In this document: piece by piece, positions 27,369-35,626 of the stretch
Layout of the letters: the number at the start of each line of letters is the position of its first letter
Numbering within the stretch: position 1 is the stretch's first letter
NCBI RefSeq assembly: GCF_036030735.1
Contig: NZ_CP107928.1
Location: 3,038,001-3,102,000 of the forward strand
DNA from: Streptomyces sp. NBC_00425
GTDB taxonomy: Bacteria > Actinomycetota > Actinomycetes > Streptomycetales > Streptomycetaceae
Direction of reading: 5' to 3'
Length of the DNA stretch: 64,000 nt
Notes under the pieces: generated by a model
The model's input: only the letters and a program-made list of their open reading frames with translations
The model's database searches: none
What the model was told of the DNA's origin: nothing
Position numbers and translations under genes: made by a program

Positions 27369-28492
27369 CGGCGGCCTCCACGAGGGGCCGGGGTCTGCGC
27401 CCGGCCGACCGGCGCTGCCGGGTGTGCCGGCTCCGCCCGGTCGACGAGCACCGAAGGATCGACGGATCCCCTGCGGCCGGCGGGTTCCCCCCGGCCGGTG
27501 TCCGCCGCCGCCCGCAGCCGTACGTCCGTCCCGCCGCCCACGCCGTTCGCGCGACCGCCGCCGGCGCCGCCCGAGTCACCGCCGCAGACGCCGTTCGCCG
27601 ACGACGAGACGGTAAGGCTCGCTCCGATCAGCAGGGCCCGTTCCCGCATCCCGCGGACCCCGGCGCCCTCCCCGGCGGCCGGGCCCAGGCCCGCGCCGTT
27701 GTCCCGCACCAGGAGCTCGACGCCGCCCGGGACCGGGCGCAGGCGGAGATCGGCGCGGTCGGCGCCGGAGTGCCGCGCGGTGTTGGTGAGTGCTTCCTGC
27801 GCCACCCGGTAGAGCACCAGTTCCGTCTCCTCGGTCAGTGGGGGGAGGCCGCGGCCCAGATCGTGGCGCACCGTCAGTCCGTGCGCGGTGAACTCGCCGG
27901 CGAGTGAGCGCAGCGCGCTGAGCAGGCCGAGCTCGTCGAGGACGCCGGGCCGCAGTCGGCGGGCGATGCGGCGGATCTCGTCGAGACCGGCTCGGGTGGC
28001 CTCCTGTGCCTGGCCCAGTTCCTCGCGCAGTTCCGCCGGGGCCCGGTCGGCGACGCGCTTCAGCTGGAGCAGCACGGCAGTCAGGGTCTGGCCGACCTCG
28101 TCGTGCAGTTCCCGGGCGACGCGGTGACGCTCGCGCTCCTGGGCGGACAGAGCCCCTGCCGCACTGGCGGCGCGCTCGGCCTCCAGCCGGTCAAGCATGG
28201 CGTTGTACGTGGTGATCAGCTGGGCCGTCTCCACCGGTCCCGCGACCTCGGCACGGGCTCCGGGATGCAGCAGGTCGGCGTCGGCCATGGCACGGCCGAG
28301 CCGGGCGAGCGGGGCCAGGCCGATGCGCAGGACGACCGCGTTGACGGTCAGCAGGGCGGCCAGACCCGCGACCACGACGAGGACCTCGCCCGGGAGTATG
28401 GGCGTGGAAACGGTGACCGGACCCAGGAGCAGCGCGGCCGCCACGACCAGGGCCACCGCGTTGAGGACGAAGATCCGCCAGAACAGGGACAT
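27365..28492 (-). CDS. NarL-type sensor histidine kinase
   Basis: 375 aa from the ATG at 28492, which follows GAGGAGG. Two membrane spans (about 5-27 and 34-56) leave almost no extracellular loop, so sensing is probably within the membrane or cytoplasm. A HAMP-like linker (about 57-108) leads to the HisKA_3 dimerisation domain with His130 in R-E-L-H-D-E, then a HATPase_c domain (N box A-L-T-N-T-A-R, G box D-N-G-A-G-L). The C-terminus has an odd Gly-rich insertion and a 60-residue Pro/Arg/Ala tail that splits the usual end of the ATPase domain. The frame is open upstream to 28975 through a tandem repeat, not judged translated. Confidence 0.88.
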   Translation of the reverse strand: MSLFWRIFVLNAVALVVAAALLLGPVTVSTPILPGEVLVVVAGLAALLTVNAVVLRIGLAPLARLGRAMADADLLHPGARAEVAGPVETAQLITTYNAMLDRLEAERAASAAGALSAQERERHRVARELHDEVGQTLTAVLLQLKRVADRAPAELREELGQAQEATRAGLDEIRRIARRLRPGVLDELGLLSALRSLAGEFTAHGLTVRHDLGRGLPPLTEETELVLYRVAQEALTNTARHSGADRADLRLRPVPGGVELLVRDNGAGLGPAAGEGAGVRGMRERALLIGASLTVSSSANGVCGGDSGGAGGGRANGVGGGTDVRLRAAADTGRGEPAGRRGSVDPSVLVDRAEPAHPAAPVGRAQTPAPRGGRR

Positions 28493-28908
28493 GTGCGCGG
28501 TTCCTCCTCTGCCCGCCCGGCCGGCGCCGCCGCTGCCGGTCACGCCTCGGTCGTCACTTCGGTCGTCGCTTCGTTCGTCACTTCGGTCGTCACTTGGGTC
28601 GTCACTTGGGTCGTCACTTGGATCGATACGTCGATCGACGCGCAGACGGTCGCCTCGGTCACCGTCCCGGTCGGCTCTCCATGGCGCCGCCGTGGCCAGC
28701 CTCGCCGTGCGGCGACGGCCCTGTCCATCCGTCACGACACCCATGTCGTCACCGTACGGGGGAATGGCAGCATGGCGGCTCGGGCACCCGTGGGAGACGT
28801 CACGGACGTCACGCGAGCGCTCGGTGACGACCGGCGACGGCCTGCGCCGTCCGCCGAGCACCGGCGGTGGCTGCGGCGACCGGCAAACGACCGACAAGGG
28901 GAAGAAAC
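28493..28908. other. Divergent intergenic region with tandem repeats, sensor kinase to antiporter regulator
   Basis: 416 bp separating the leftward kinase gene and the rightward antiporter operon. It holds six 12-bp repeats (28549-28620) and presumably both promoters. A long minus-strand frame continuous with the kinase exists here, but its composition (Asp-Asp-Pro-Ser repeats, Arg-rich start) and the strong ribosome site at 28492 argue against translation. Confidence 0.6.
28549..28620. repeat. Six-copy 12-bp tandem repeat upstream of sensor kinase
   Basis: Six consecutive 12-bp units of the type GGTCGTCACTTS, with one-base variation in the second and third copies and a G/C ending switch, and a degenerate seventh at 28621-28632 (GATCGATACGTC). 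The array ends 57 bp before the kinase ATG on its upstream side. Units are multiples of 3, so they would stay in frame if the kinase frame were longer. Confidence 0.9.
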
Positions 28909-29394
28909 GTGCCTGCTCCACGCCTCCGGACGACTCCGCTGCCAGGCATCGGAGTCCAGTACGACCTCGTGACACGGGAGCAGCGGCACCTGTCGGTCGT
29001 GGCGCACCGCGACGGCGCCCGTACCGTCAACGTGTACCGGACCGACGACCCCGACTCCTGCGCCCAGTCCGTGCGGCTGACCACCTCCGAGGCAGGCTCG
29101 CTGATCGACGCGCTGATGCCGTCCCACCACAGCGCGAGCCTGCTGTACACGACGGATCTGGGGCTGGTCGCCGAGCGCGTCGAGGTGGCGGCGACCTCAC
29201 GCTGGAACGGGCGGCTGCTGGGCGACACCCGGATGCGCACCGAGACCGGCGCCTCCATCGTGGCGGTGCTGCGGCGGGCCGAGGCCATTCCGTCCCCGGC
29301 GCCCGACTTCCGTCTCGCGGGGGGCGACACGCTCATCGTCATCGGCACCCGCGAGGGTGTGGACGCGGCCGCGGCCGTCCTCGGGCGGGAGTGA
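28909..29394 (+). CDS. Cation:proton antiporter regulatory subunit with TrkA-C (RCK_C) domain
   Basis: 161 aa. The C-terminal half (about 78-160) is an RCK_C/TrkA_C domain with a R-x-E-T-G-A-S-I-V-A-V motif and a closing D-T-L-I-V-I-G-T segment. The N-terminal half resembles KhtT-type regulatory subunits. The GTG at 28909 is preceded by AAGGGGAAG. RCK_C domains bind ligands such as c-di-AMP in other Gram-positive bacteria, and a Streptomyces c-di-AMP-binding antiporter regulator (CpeA) has been described; whether this gene is that type cannot be decided from sequence. It ends 4 bp before the antiporter gene, so the two are surely one operon. Confidence 0.85.
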   Translation: MPAPRLRTTPLPGIGVQYDLVTREQRHLSVVAHRDGARTVNVYRTDDPDSCAQSVRLTTSEAGSLIDALMPSHHSASLLYTTDLGLVAERVEVAATSRWNGRLLGDTRMRTETGASIVAVLRRAEAIPSPAPDFRLAGGDTLIVIGTREGVDAAAAVLGRE

Positions 29395-29398
29395 GCGA

Positions 29399-30622
29399 GT
29401 GCACTCCGCAGTCCTGCTGATCGAGTTCGGTTCCATCATCCTCGGGCTGGGGCTGCTCGGCCGGTTCGCGGCCCGTTTCCAGTTCTCGCCGATCCCGCTC
29501 TATCTGCTGGCCGGCCTGGCCTTCGGCGAGGGCGGGCTGCTGCCGCTCGGCGCGAGCGAGGAGTTCGTCGCCACCGGCGCCGAGATCGGCGTCATCCTGT
29601 TGCTGCTGATGCTCGGCCTGGAGTACACGGCGAGCGATCTGGTCTCCAACCTCAAGGCCCACCATCCCTCCGGTCTCGTCGACTGCGCCCTCAACGCCGT
29701 GCCGGGCGCGGTCGCCGCGCTGCTGCTCGGCTGGGGGCCGGTGGCGGCCGTGGTGCTTGCGGGCGTCACCTGGATATCGTCGTCCGGAGTGATCGCCAAG
29801 GTGCTCGGCGACCTGGGCCGGGTCGGCAACCGGGAGACGCCGGTGATCCTCAGCGTGCTGGTCCTGGAGGACCTGGCCATGGCCGTCTACCTGCCCATCG
29901 TCACCGCCCTGGTGGCCGGGGTCGGGCTGGCGGCCGGCAGTGTGACGCTGGCGATCGCGCTGGGCGTCGCCGGCCTCGTGCTCTTCGCCGCGGTGCGCTA
30001 CGGGCGGGTCATCTCCCGTTTCGTGTCCAGCGACGATCCGGAGAAGCTGCTCCTGGTGGTACTGGGGCTGACGATCCTGGTCGCCGGGGTGGCGCAGCAA
30101 TTGCAGGTGTCGGCGGCGGTGGGGGCGTTCCTGGTGGGCATCGCGCTCTCGGGGGAGGTCGCCGAGGGCGCGCACACCCTGCTCAGCCCGCTGCGCGACC
30201 TGTTCGCCGCGGTCTTCTTCGTCTTCTTCGGCCTGCACACCGACCCGGCGAGCATCCCGCCCGTTCTCGCTCCGGCCCTCGCCCTGGCGGTCGTCACCGC
30301 CGCCACGAAGATCGCCACCGGCTACTGGGCGGCCCGGCGCGCCGGGATCTCGGTCAAGGGACGGTGGCGGGCGGGCGGTGCGCTGGTGGCCCGCGGGGAG
30401 TTCTCGATCGTCATCGCCGGTCTTGCGGTCACGGCGGGTATCGAGCCGTCGCTCGGCCCGCTGGCGACGGCGTACGTGCTGATCCTGGTCATCGTCGGCC
30501 CCCTCACCGCCCGCTACACGGAACCCCTGGCGACCCGCTGGTCCCGGCGCGGACGATCCGGCGCGGACAGCGCGCCGACGCACGTGCCCGAGCCGCGCCC
30601 GCAGACCCGGGTGGGTGACTGA
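29399..30622 (+). CDS. Cation:proton antiporter (KhtU/KefB-like, CPA2 family)
   Basis: 407 aa with about 12 membrane spans from residue 5 to 385. The CPA2 signature region (W-I-S-S-S-G-V-I-A-K-V-L, then V-L-E-D-L-A-M-A near 160-167) supports a Na+ or K+/H+ exchanger. The C-terminus ends shortly after the last span with no attached TrkA-N domain; regulation is instead supplied by the separate TrkA-C protein encoded just upstream, as in Bacillus KhtTU. The GTG at 29399 uses the purine-rich end of the upstream gene (GGGCGGGAG) as its ribosome site. Likely role: K+/H+ balance in the cytoplasmic membrane. Confidence 0.88.
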   Translation: MHSAVLLIEFGSIILGLGLLGRFAARFQFSPIPLYLLAGLAFGEGGLLPLGASEEFVATGAEIGVILLLLMLGLEYTASDLVSNLKAHHPSGLVDCALNAVPGAVAALLLGWGPVAAVVLAGVTWISSSGVIAKVLGDLGRVGNRETPVILSVLVLEDLAMAVYLPIVTALVAGVGLAAGSVTLAIALGVAGLVLFAAVRYGRVISRFVSSDDPEKLLLVVLGLTILVAGVAQQLQVSAAVGAFLVGIALSGEVAEGAHTLLSPLRDLFAAVFFVFFGLHTDPASIPPVLAPALALAVVTAATKIATGYWAARRAGISVKGRWRAGGALVARGEFSIVIAGLAVTAGIEPSLGPLATAYVLILVIVGPLTARYTEPLATRWSRRGRSGADSAPTHVPEPRPQTRVGD

Positions 30623-30749
30623 GGGGCCGGGTATGCAGCGCGCGGCGCGCCGACCCTCCGAGCCCCGGGCCCGCGCCCGGCCGACGACGTCCTGTCAGCC
30701 CGCGACGGCGGACAGGGAGACCCGCCACCCGGTCCCGGCCCCCGGCGCC

Positions 30750-31154
30750 TCACGCCGCGCCGTCGGTCCACCCCTGGCGGCGCAGGACCGCGGACACGTC
30801 CGGGGCCTCGTAGTGCTCGCCCTTGAGGACCTTGCCGTCGGCGCGGCGGTCGATCCTGCCGTCGGGACCCAGCTTGGTCATATTGGACCGGTGGACCTCG
30901 GCGAGCACCGCGTCGAGGTCGATCCCGTGCACCAGGGCCGTGCCGTACGCGACATAGACGACGTCGGCCAACTCGTGCGCCAGCCGGTCCAGCGGACCGC
31001 CGACCGACACCTCGGCGACCTCCGCGGCCTCCTCGGCGAGCAGATCCCGGCGCTGGGCGGCCAGCCCGGGTGACACCCGCGTCGGAGTGCCCCGGGCGTC
31101 GAGCCCGAAGGCGCGGTGGAACTCACGGACCAGGTGGGCGGGCGAGGAACTCAT
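30750..31154 (-). CDS. MazG-like nucleotide pyrophosphohydrolase
   Basis: 134 aa. The all-alpha NTP pyrophosphatase core is visible: E-E-A-A-E-V-A-E at about residues 42-49 followed by D-R-L-A-H-E-L-A-D-V-V-Y-V-A-Y near 55-69, giving the E-x-x-E and E-x-x-D metal-binding pairs. Downstream D-R-R-A-D-G-K-V-L-K-G-x-x-Y resembles phosphoribosyl-ATP pyrophosphohydrolase-like family members. It would hydrolyse NTPs or dNTPs to monophosphates; the exact substrate is open. The ATG at 31154 is chosen from the conserved N-terminus; a weaker in-frame start at 31196 has no better ribosome site. Confidence 0.8.
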   Translation of the reverse strand: MSSSPAHLVREFHRAFGLDARGTPTRVSPGLAAQRRDLLAEEAAEVAEVSVGGPLDRLAHELADVVYVAYGTALVHGIDLDAVLAEVHRSNMTKLGPDGRIDRRADGKVLKGEHYEAPDVSAVLRRQGWTDGAA

Positions 31155-31341
31155 GCCCCGACTGTATCGACGGCCACCGACACTCTCGTGCGTCACTTCC
31201 GCCCGTCACCCCGTCCGTCACTTCCTTCCATCACCCTGCGCGCCGGTTCCGTGGGTCGCTGCCGCGCATCACCCCGCCCGTCGCCTGCCCGGTGAGCCCC
31301 GGCCTGGCCAGCACCGCGTTCCGGCTGGCAGGATCGCGCTC

Positions 31342-32340
31342 ATGTCCCCGTCGTTCTCCCGCATCGGCAGGCGCCGCGCCTTGCAGGGCACGGCCGCCGG
31401 CGTCGTCGTCCTCGGGCTGCTGCTGTGGTGGCTGCTGCCACTGGGCGAGGAGCCGCCGAGCGGTTCGATCACCCTCAACACGGGCACGACGAGCGGCGTC
31501 TACTACGCGTACGGCACCCAGCTGCGCACCGCGCTCGCCAAGGACATGCCCGACCTGGACGTGAACCTGTCCACCAGCAACGGGTCGCCGGAGAACGTCG
31601 CGCGCGTGGCGGCGGGCGAGGCCGACTTCGCCATCGCCGCGGCCGACGCCGTACAGACGTACGAGACGCAGCATCCCGGCCCCGCCGCCCGGCTGCGCGG
31701 GGTGGCCCGGCTGTACGACGACTACGTCCAGCTCGTGGTGGCACGTGACTCGGACATCCGGTCGATCGCGGACCTGCGGGGCAGGACGGTGGCGACGGGT
31801 CTGCCCCGGTCCGGCGTACGGCTGATCGCCGAGCGGGTCCTCAAGGCGGCGGGCCTGGACCCGGCCAAGGACATCAAGGCGGTGGAGCGGGGCATCGACA
31901 CCGGCCCCGAGCAGCTCAAGCAGGGGAAGATCGACGCGTTCTTCTGGTCGGGAGGGGTGCCGACGGCCGGACTGGAGAAGCTGGCCGACGGGTTCACCTT
32001 CCGGTTCGTGCCGATCAGCCCCGAGCTCGTCGCCAAGATGCACGACCAGGACGACTCCACGGGCTACTACCGGGCGACGAACATGCCCGAGTCGGCCTAC
32101 CCCACCATCCAGAACGGCTCCACCGTGGCGACGATCGCCGTGTCCAACCTGCTGATCACCCGCACCGACGTCGACCCCCGGCTCACCGAGTGGGTCACCC
32201 GTACCGTCATCAGGAGCCGTGACCTCATCGGCGCGCACGTGCACTCCGCCCAACTGGTCGACCTGCGCACGGCCATCTACACCGACCCGCTCACACTGCA
32301 CACGGGCGCCCGGCGCTACTACCGCTCCGTCAAGCCGTAG
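31342..32340 (+). CDS. TAXI-family TRAP transporter solute-binding protein (orphan)
   Basis: 332 aa. An N-terminal arginine cluster and single hydrophobic span (about residues 18-34) ends without a lipobox, so the protein is either membrane-anchored or cleaved. The rest is a TAXI-type periplasmic-binding fold: T-G-T-T-S-G-V-Y-Y near 48-56, a S-T-S-N-G-S-P-E-N segment and a F-F-W-S-G-G near 200. TAXI proteins bind small carboxylates such as glutamate or 2-oxoglutarate for TRAP permeases. No TRAP membrane gene is in the window. It converges on gluK with only 10 bp between stops. Confidence 0.85.
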   Translation: MSPSFSRIGRRRALQGTAAGVVVLGLLLWWLLPLGEEPPSGSITLNTGTTSGVYYAYGTQLRTALAKDMPDLDVNLSTSNGSPENVARVAAGEADFAIAAADAVQTYETQHPGPAARLRGVARLYDDYVQLVVARDSDIRSIADLRGRTVATGLPRSGVRLIAERVLKAAGLDPAKDIKAVERGIDTGPEQLKQGKIDAFFWSGGVPTAGLEKLADGFTFRFVPISPELVAKMHDQDDSTGYYRATNMPESAYPTIQNGSTVATIAVSNLLITRTDVDPRLTEWVTRTVIRSRDLIGAHVHSAQLVDLRTAIYTDPLTLHTGARRYYRSVKP

Positions 32341-32350
32341 GGGCGCGCCG

Positions 32351-33760
32351 CTACGACGTCGGCGACCGGGGTACCGACACTGTCGCCGTCAGTCCGCTCG
32401 GCTCGTGGTGGGCGTACGACAGGGAGCCGCCGCCCGCGGCGAGCAGGGCGCGGGAGATGGACAGGCCGAGTCCCGAGCCCTTGACGTTCTGGTGGCGGCC
32501 GCTGCGCCAGAAACGGTCGCCCACACGCGTGAGTTCCTCGTCGGTCAGCCCCGGCCCGTTGTCGGTGACGACGACCGAGGAGGTCTCGCCGTCGGCGGTG
32601 ACCGTGACCTCGACGCTCTCCCCCTCGGGGGTGAACTTCACCGCGTTGTCGATCACCGCGTCGAGTGCGCTGGACAGCGTCACCGGGTCGGCCCAGGCCG
32701 TGGTGGGCGGGCAGTCGCCCACCAGCCGGACGCCCTTGGCCGTGGCGGTGGGCGCCCAGGCGGCGACCCGCTCGGCGGCCAGCGCGCCGATGTCGGTGAC
32801 CCGCAGGTCGGCCTCGGCGTGCTCGGCGAGGGCCAGGTCCAGCAGGTCGTCCAGGACCTGCGCGAGACGTCTGCCCTCGTGTTGGACGGAGGCGATCTCC
32901 TCGTTGCCCTCCGGGAGCTCGTAGCCCAGCAGTTCGATGCGCAGCAGCAGGGCGGCCAGCGGGTTGCGCAACTGGTGTGAGGCGTCGGCGACGAAGGCAC
33001 GCTGCTGCTCCAGCACGTCCTCGACGTTGTCCGCCATCTCGTTGAACGCGCCGGCCAGCCTCCTGAGTTCCGGCGGCCCGCCGGCCACCGCGACCCGCGA
33101 CTTCAGACGGCCGCTCGCGATCTCGTGCGTGGTGGCGTCCAGGACGCGCACCGGCCGCAGCACCCAGCCGGTCAGCCGCAGGGCGGCGCCGATCGCCAGC
33201 AGCATCGCTGCGGCCTCTCCGGCTCCGATCACCAGCCAGCCGTGCAGGATCCGCGACCGCATCGGCCCGGTGGGCGAGTCGGTGACGACGACCGCGACGA
33301 CGTCGCCGTCCCGGATGACCGGCGACGCGACGACGAGCCGGTTGCGCTGCCACGGCCACACCTGCCGGGGATCGTGGCTGCGACGGCTGAGCGAGGCCTC
33401 CTCGAACGCGTCCCGCACCTCGCCCGATGCGGGGAGGTACCAGTCGCGCGGGGCATGAGCCATGGGGGTGTCGGTGCTGTAGAAGACTCCGGCGCGAATG
33501 CCGTAGACGTCGTAGTAGCTGGCGAGTTCCCGGCTGAGCGTCTCGCGTCGCTCGTTCGTGGACGCCGACGTCGGGTCGTCCGCGCCCGAGGAGACGGTGA
33601 CGAACTGGGCGAGCGCCGCGAAGCGCGCGGTGTCGTCGATGCGGTCGACGACCACCCGCTGCTGCTCGGCGCCCGCCACGCTGATGGCCAGCGGCACCCC
33701 GAGGGCCAGCAGCACGGCCGCCATCAGGACGATGAGGAGCGGCAGCAGACGCGTACGCAA
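32351..33760 (-). CDS. gluK: Sensor histidine kinase GluK
   Basis: 469 aa. First span about 5-28, extracellular sensor domain about 29-170, second span about 171-196, HAMP, HisKA with His262 (A-S-H-Q-L-R-N-P), and HATPase_c with Asn372 (D-N-A-V-K-F), D-N-G-P-G-L at 400-405 and G-S-G-L-G-L further on. Position next to gluR and divergent from gluABCD matches the GluR-GluK system described in S. coelicolor, which senses extracellular glutamate and controls its uptake. The symbol rests on this synteny. It starts with TTG at 33760, 12 bp after gluR, behind GGGGAA. Confidence 0.87.
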   Translation of the reverse strand: MRTRLLPLLIVLMAAVLLALGVPLAISVAGAEQQRVVVDRIDDTARFAALAQFVTVSSGADDPTSASTNERRETLSRELASYYDVYGIRAGVFYSTDTPMAHAPRDWYLPASGEVRDAFEEASLSRRSHDPRQVWPWQRNRLVVASPVIRDGDVVAVVVTDSPTGPMRSRILHGWLVIGAGEAAAMLLAIGAALRLTGWVLRPVRVLDATTHEIASGRLKSRVAVAGGPPELRRLAGAFNEMADNVEDVLEQQRAFVADASHQLRNPLAALLLRIELLGYELPEGNEEIASVQHEGRRLAQVLDDLLDLALAEHAEADLRVTDIGALAAERVAAWAPTATAKGVRLVGDCPPTTAWADPVTLSSALDAVIDNAVKFTPEGESVEVTVTADGETSSVVVTDNGPGLTDEELTRVGDRFWRSGRHQNVKGSGLGLSISRALLAAGGGSLSYAHHEPSGLTATVSVPRSPTS

Positions 33761-33772
33761 CAGCGTTCCCCG

Positions 33773-34459
33773 CTAAGCGGCCGGGGCGACGAGCCGGTAG
33801 CCGACCCCGCGCACCGTCTCGATCAGCGCGGGCATGCGCAGCTTGGCGCGCAGCGAGGCCACGTGCACCTCGAGGGTGCGCCCGGTGCCCTCCCAGCTGG
33901 TGCGCCACACCTCGCTGATGATCTGCTCCCGCCGGAAGACCACGCCGGGTCGCTGCGCGAGCAGCGCGAGCAGGTCGAACTCCTTGCGGGTCAGCTGGAC
34001 GACCGTGCCGTCCACCGTGACGCGCCGGGTGGGCAGCTCGATCTGCACGGGGCCCAGGCGCAACGCGCTCTCCCCCTCGGCGGCCGTGTCCTCGGGGACG
34101 GTGCGGCGGCTCACGGCGTGGATACGGGCGAGCAGTTCCCCGGTGTCGTACGGCTTCACCACGTAGTCGTCGGCGCCCAGGTTGAGGCCGTGGATGCGAG
34201 AGCGCACGTCGGAGCGGGCGGTGACCATGATCACCGGTGTGGCGGTGCGCTTGCGGATCTTGCCGCACACCTCGTAGCCGTCCTGGTCCGGAAGCCCCAG
34301 GTCGAGCAGGACGACGCCGAAGCCGGGCCCCTCCGGGACGAGCGCCTGCAGCGCCTCCTCGCCGCTGCGCGCGTGGGTGACGTCGAAACCGTGCCGCTTG
34401 AGGACCGCGGACAGGGCGGCGGCGACATGGTTGTCGTCCTCGACGAGAAGCAGTCTCAT
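33773..34459 (-). CDS. gluR: OmpR-family response regulator GluR
   Basis: 228 aa. Receiver domain with the acidic pair Glu7-Asp8 (V-E-D-D), phospho-acceptor Asp53 (L-L-D-L-G-L-P), Thr80 and Lys102, followed by a winged-helix DNA-binding domain (about 130-225; L-T-R-K-E-F-D-L-L and a closing R-G-V-G-Y-R-L). It is the first gene of the gluR-gluK unit and divergent from the glutamate transporter operon. In S. coelicolor this regulator activates gluABCD in response to glutamate. The ATG at 34459 directly opens the conserved M-R-L-L-L-V-E-D-D. Confidence 0.88.
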   Translation of the reverse strand: MRLLLVEDDNHVAAALSAVLKRHGFDVTHARSGEEALQALVPEGPGFGVVLLDLGLPDQDGYEVCGKIRKRTATPVIMVTARSDVRSRIHGLNLGADDYVVKPYDTGELLARIHAVSRRTVPEDTAAEGESALRLGPVQIELPTRRVTVDGTVVQLTRKEFDLLALLAQRPGVVFRREQIISEVWRTSWEGTGRTLEVHVASLRAKLRMPALIETVRGVGYRLVAPAA

Positions 34460-34773
34460 CCCGGCCTCCTCCGGTCATCGGGCATACGGTCTGACTCACT
34501 ACGACGGGTGTTCGGTTCTCCGGCTCCGGAAAACGGCGGCACACGCGTGCGTGCATCATGGCAGTCACGCCGATGGACGAGGACGCAGTCAAGCGAGTTC
34601 CGGTTGCGCGCGACTACCGTTACTCGGCCGATACGCGCGCAGGTCGCAAGTGCTACGACATGTGTCCGATTGCTATCGGATCGTGATGCTCAGATTCCCC
34701 TCAGATGTAATGACGCTGGTCGGGGCGGGTCACTACTGTCCTCCGCAACCGAGGAGGACGGAGCCCCGAAGCG
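34460..34773. promoter_or_regulatory. gluR-gluA divergent control region
   Basis: 314 bp between the two operons. A plausible gluA promoter is -35 ATGACG (34710-34715), an 18-bp spacer and -10 TACTGT (34734-34739), which would start transcription about 27 bases before the gluA ATG. The left part is less GC-rich than surrounding DNA and would contain the gluR promoter and any GluR operator. I could not identify a clear direct-repeat operator by eye. Confidence 0.45.
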
Positions 34774-35550
34774 ATGACCGAAGTATCGGTGACCAAGGAG
34801 GACGCGGTCGCGAGCGGTGACCTGGTCGTCCTGAAGAGCGTCAACAAGCACTTCGGCGCGTTGCACGTTCTCCAGGACATCGACCTGACGATCACCCGCG
34901 GGGAGGTCGTCGTGGTCATCGGCCCCTCCGGGTCGGGCAAGTCGACGCTGTGCCGCACGATCAACCGCCTGGAGACGATCGACGACGGCGAGATCACGAT
35001 CGACGGGAAGCCGCTGCCCCAGGAGGGCAAGGCGCTGGCCCGGCTGCGCGCCGACGTCGGCATGGTGTTCCAGTCGTTCAACCTGTTCGCGCACAAGACG
35101 GTGCTCGAGAACGTGATGCTGGGCCAGATCAAGGTCCGCAAGGCCGACAAGGCGCAGGCCGTGGAGAAGGCCCGCGCCCTGCTCGACCGGGTCGGCGTGG
35201 GCACCCAGGCCGACAAGTACCCCGCGCAGCTCTCGGGCGGCCAGCAGCAGCGCGTCGCCATCGCGCGGGCTCTGGCGATGGACCCGAAGGTCATGCTCTT
35301 CGACGAGCCGACGTCGGCCCTCGACCCCGAGATGATCAACGAGGTCCTCGAAGTCATGCAGCAGCTGGCCCGGGACGGCATGACCATGATCGTCGTCACC
35401 CATGAGATGGGTTTCGCACGATCGGCTGCAAACCGCGTGGTGTTCATGGCGGACGGACGCATCGTCGAAGAGGCTGCGCCCGACCAGTTCTTCAGCAATC
35501 CGCGCAGCGACCGGGCCAAGGACTTCCTGTCGAAGATCCTGCACCACTGA
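34774..35550 (+). CDS. gluA: Glutamate ABC transporter ATP-binding protein
   Basis: 258 aa. A polar amino acid-type ABC ATPase on the inner face of the membrane. Walker [10 protein letters not shown] is at 50-58, the signature L-S-G-G-Q-Q-Q-R at about 150, Walker [11 protein letters not shown] follows and the H-loop is V-V-T-H-E-M. A 16-residue extra N-terminus precedes the conserved start of the domain. First gene of gluABCD; the next gene begins 76 bp downstream, leaving room for partial regulation between ATPase and binding protein. Confidence 0.93.
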   Translation: MTEVSVTKEDAVASGDLVVLKSVNKHFGALHVLQDIDLTITRGEVVVVIGPSGSGKSTLCRTINRLETIDDGEITIDGKPLPQEGKALARLRADVGMVFQSFNLFAHKTVLENVMLGQIKVRKADKAQAVEKARALLDRVGVGTQADKYPAQLSGGQQQRVAIARALAMDPKVMLFDEPTSALDPEMINEVLEVMQQLARDGMTMIVVTHEMGFARSAANRVVFMADGRIVEEAAPDQFFSNPRSDRAKDFLSKILHH

Positions 35551-35626
35551 CCCGCCACACCGACGGACCCCGCACCGCCCGCACCGCCCGCAGTAACTTC
35601 ACCACTCTTCTCAAAAGGAAGTCACC

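Noticed and set aside
28549..28620. CRISPR-like interpretation of the 12-bp repeat array
   Set aside because: Units are only 12 bp and directly abut with no spacers, so it is a tandem repeat.
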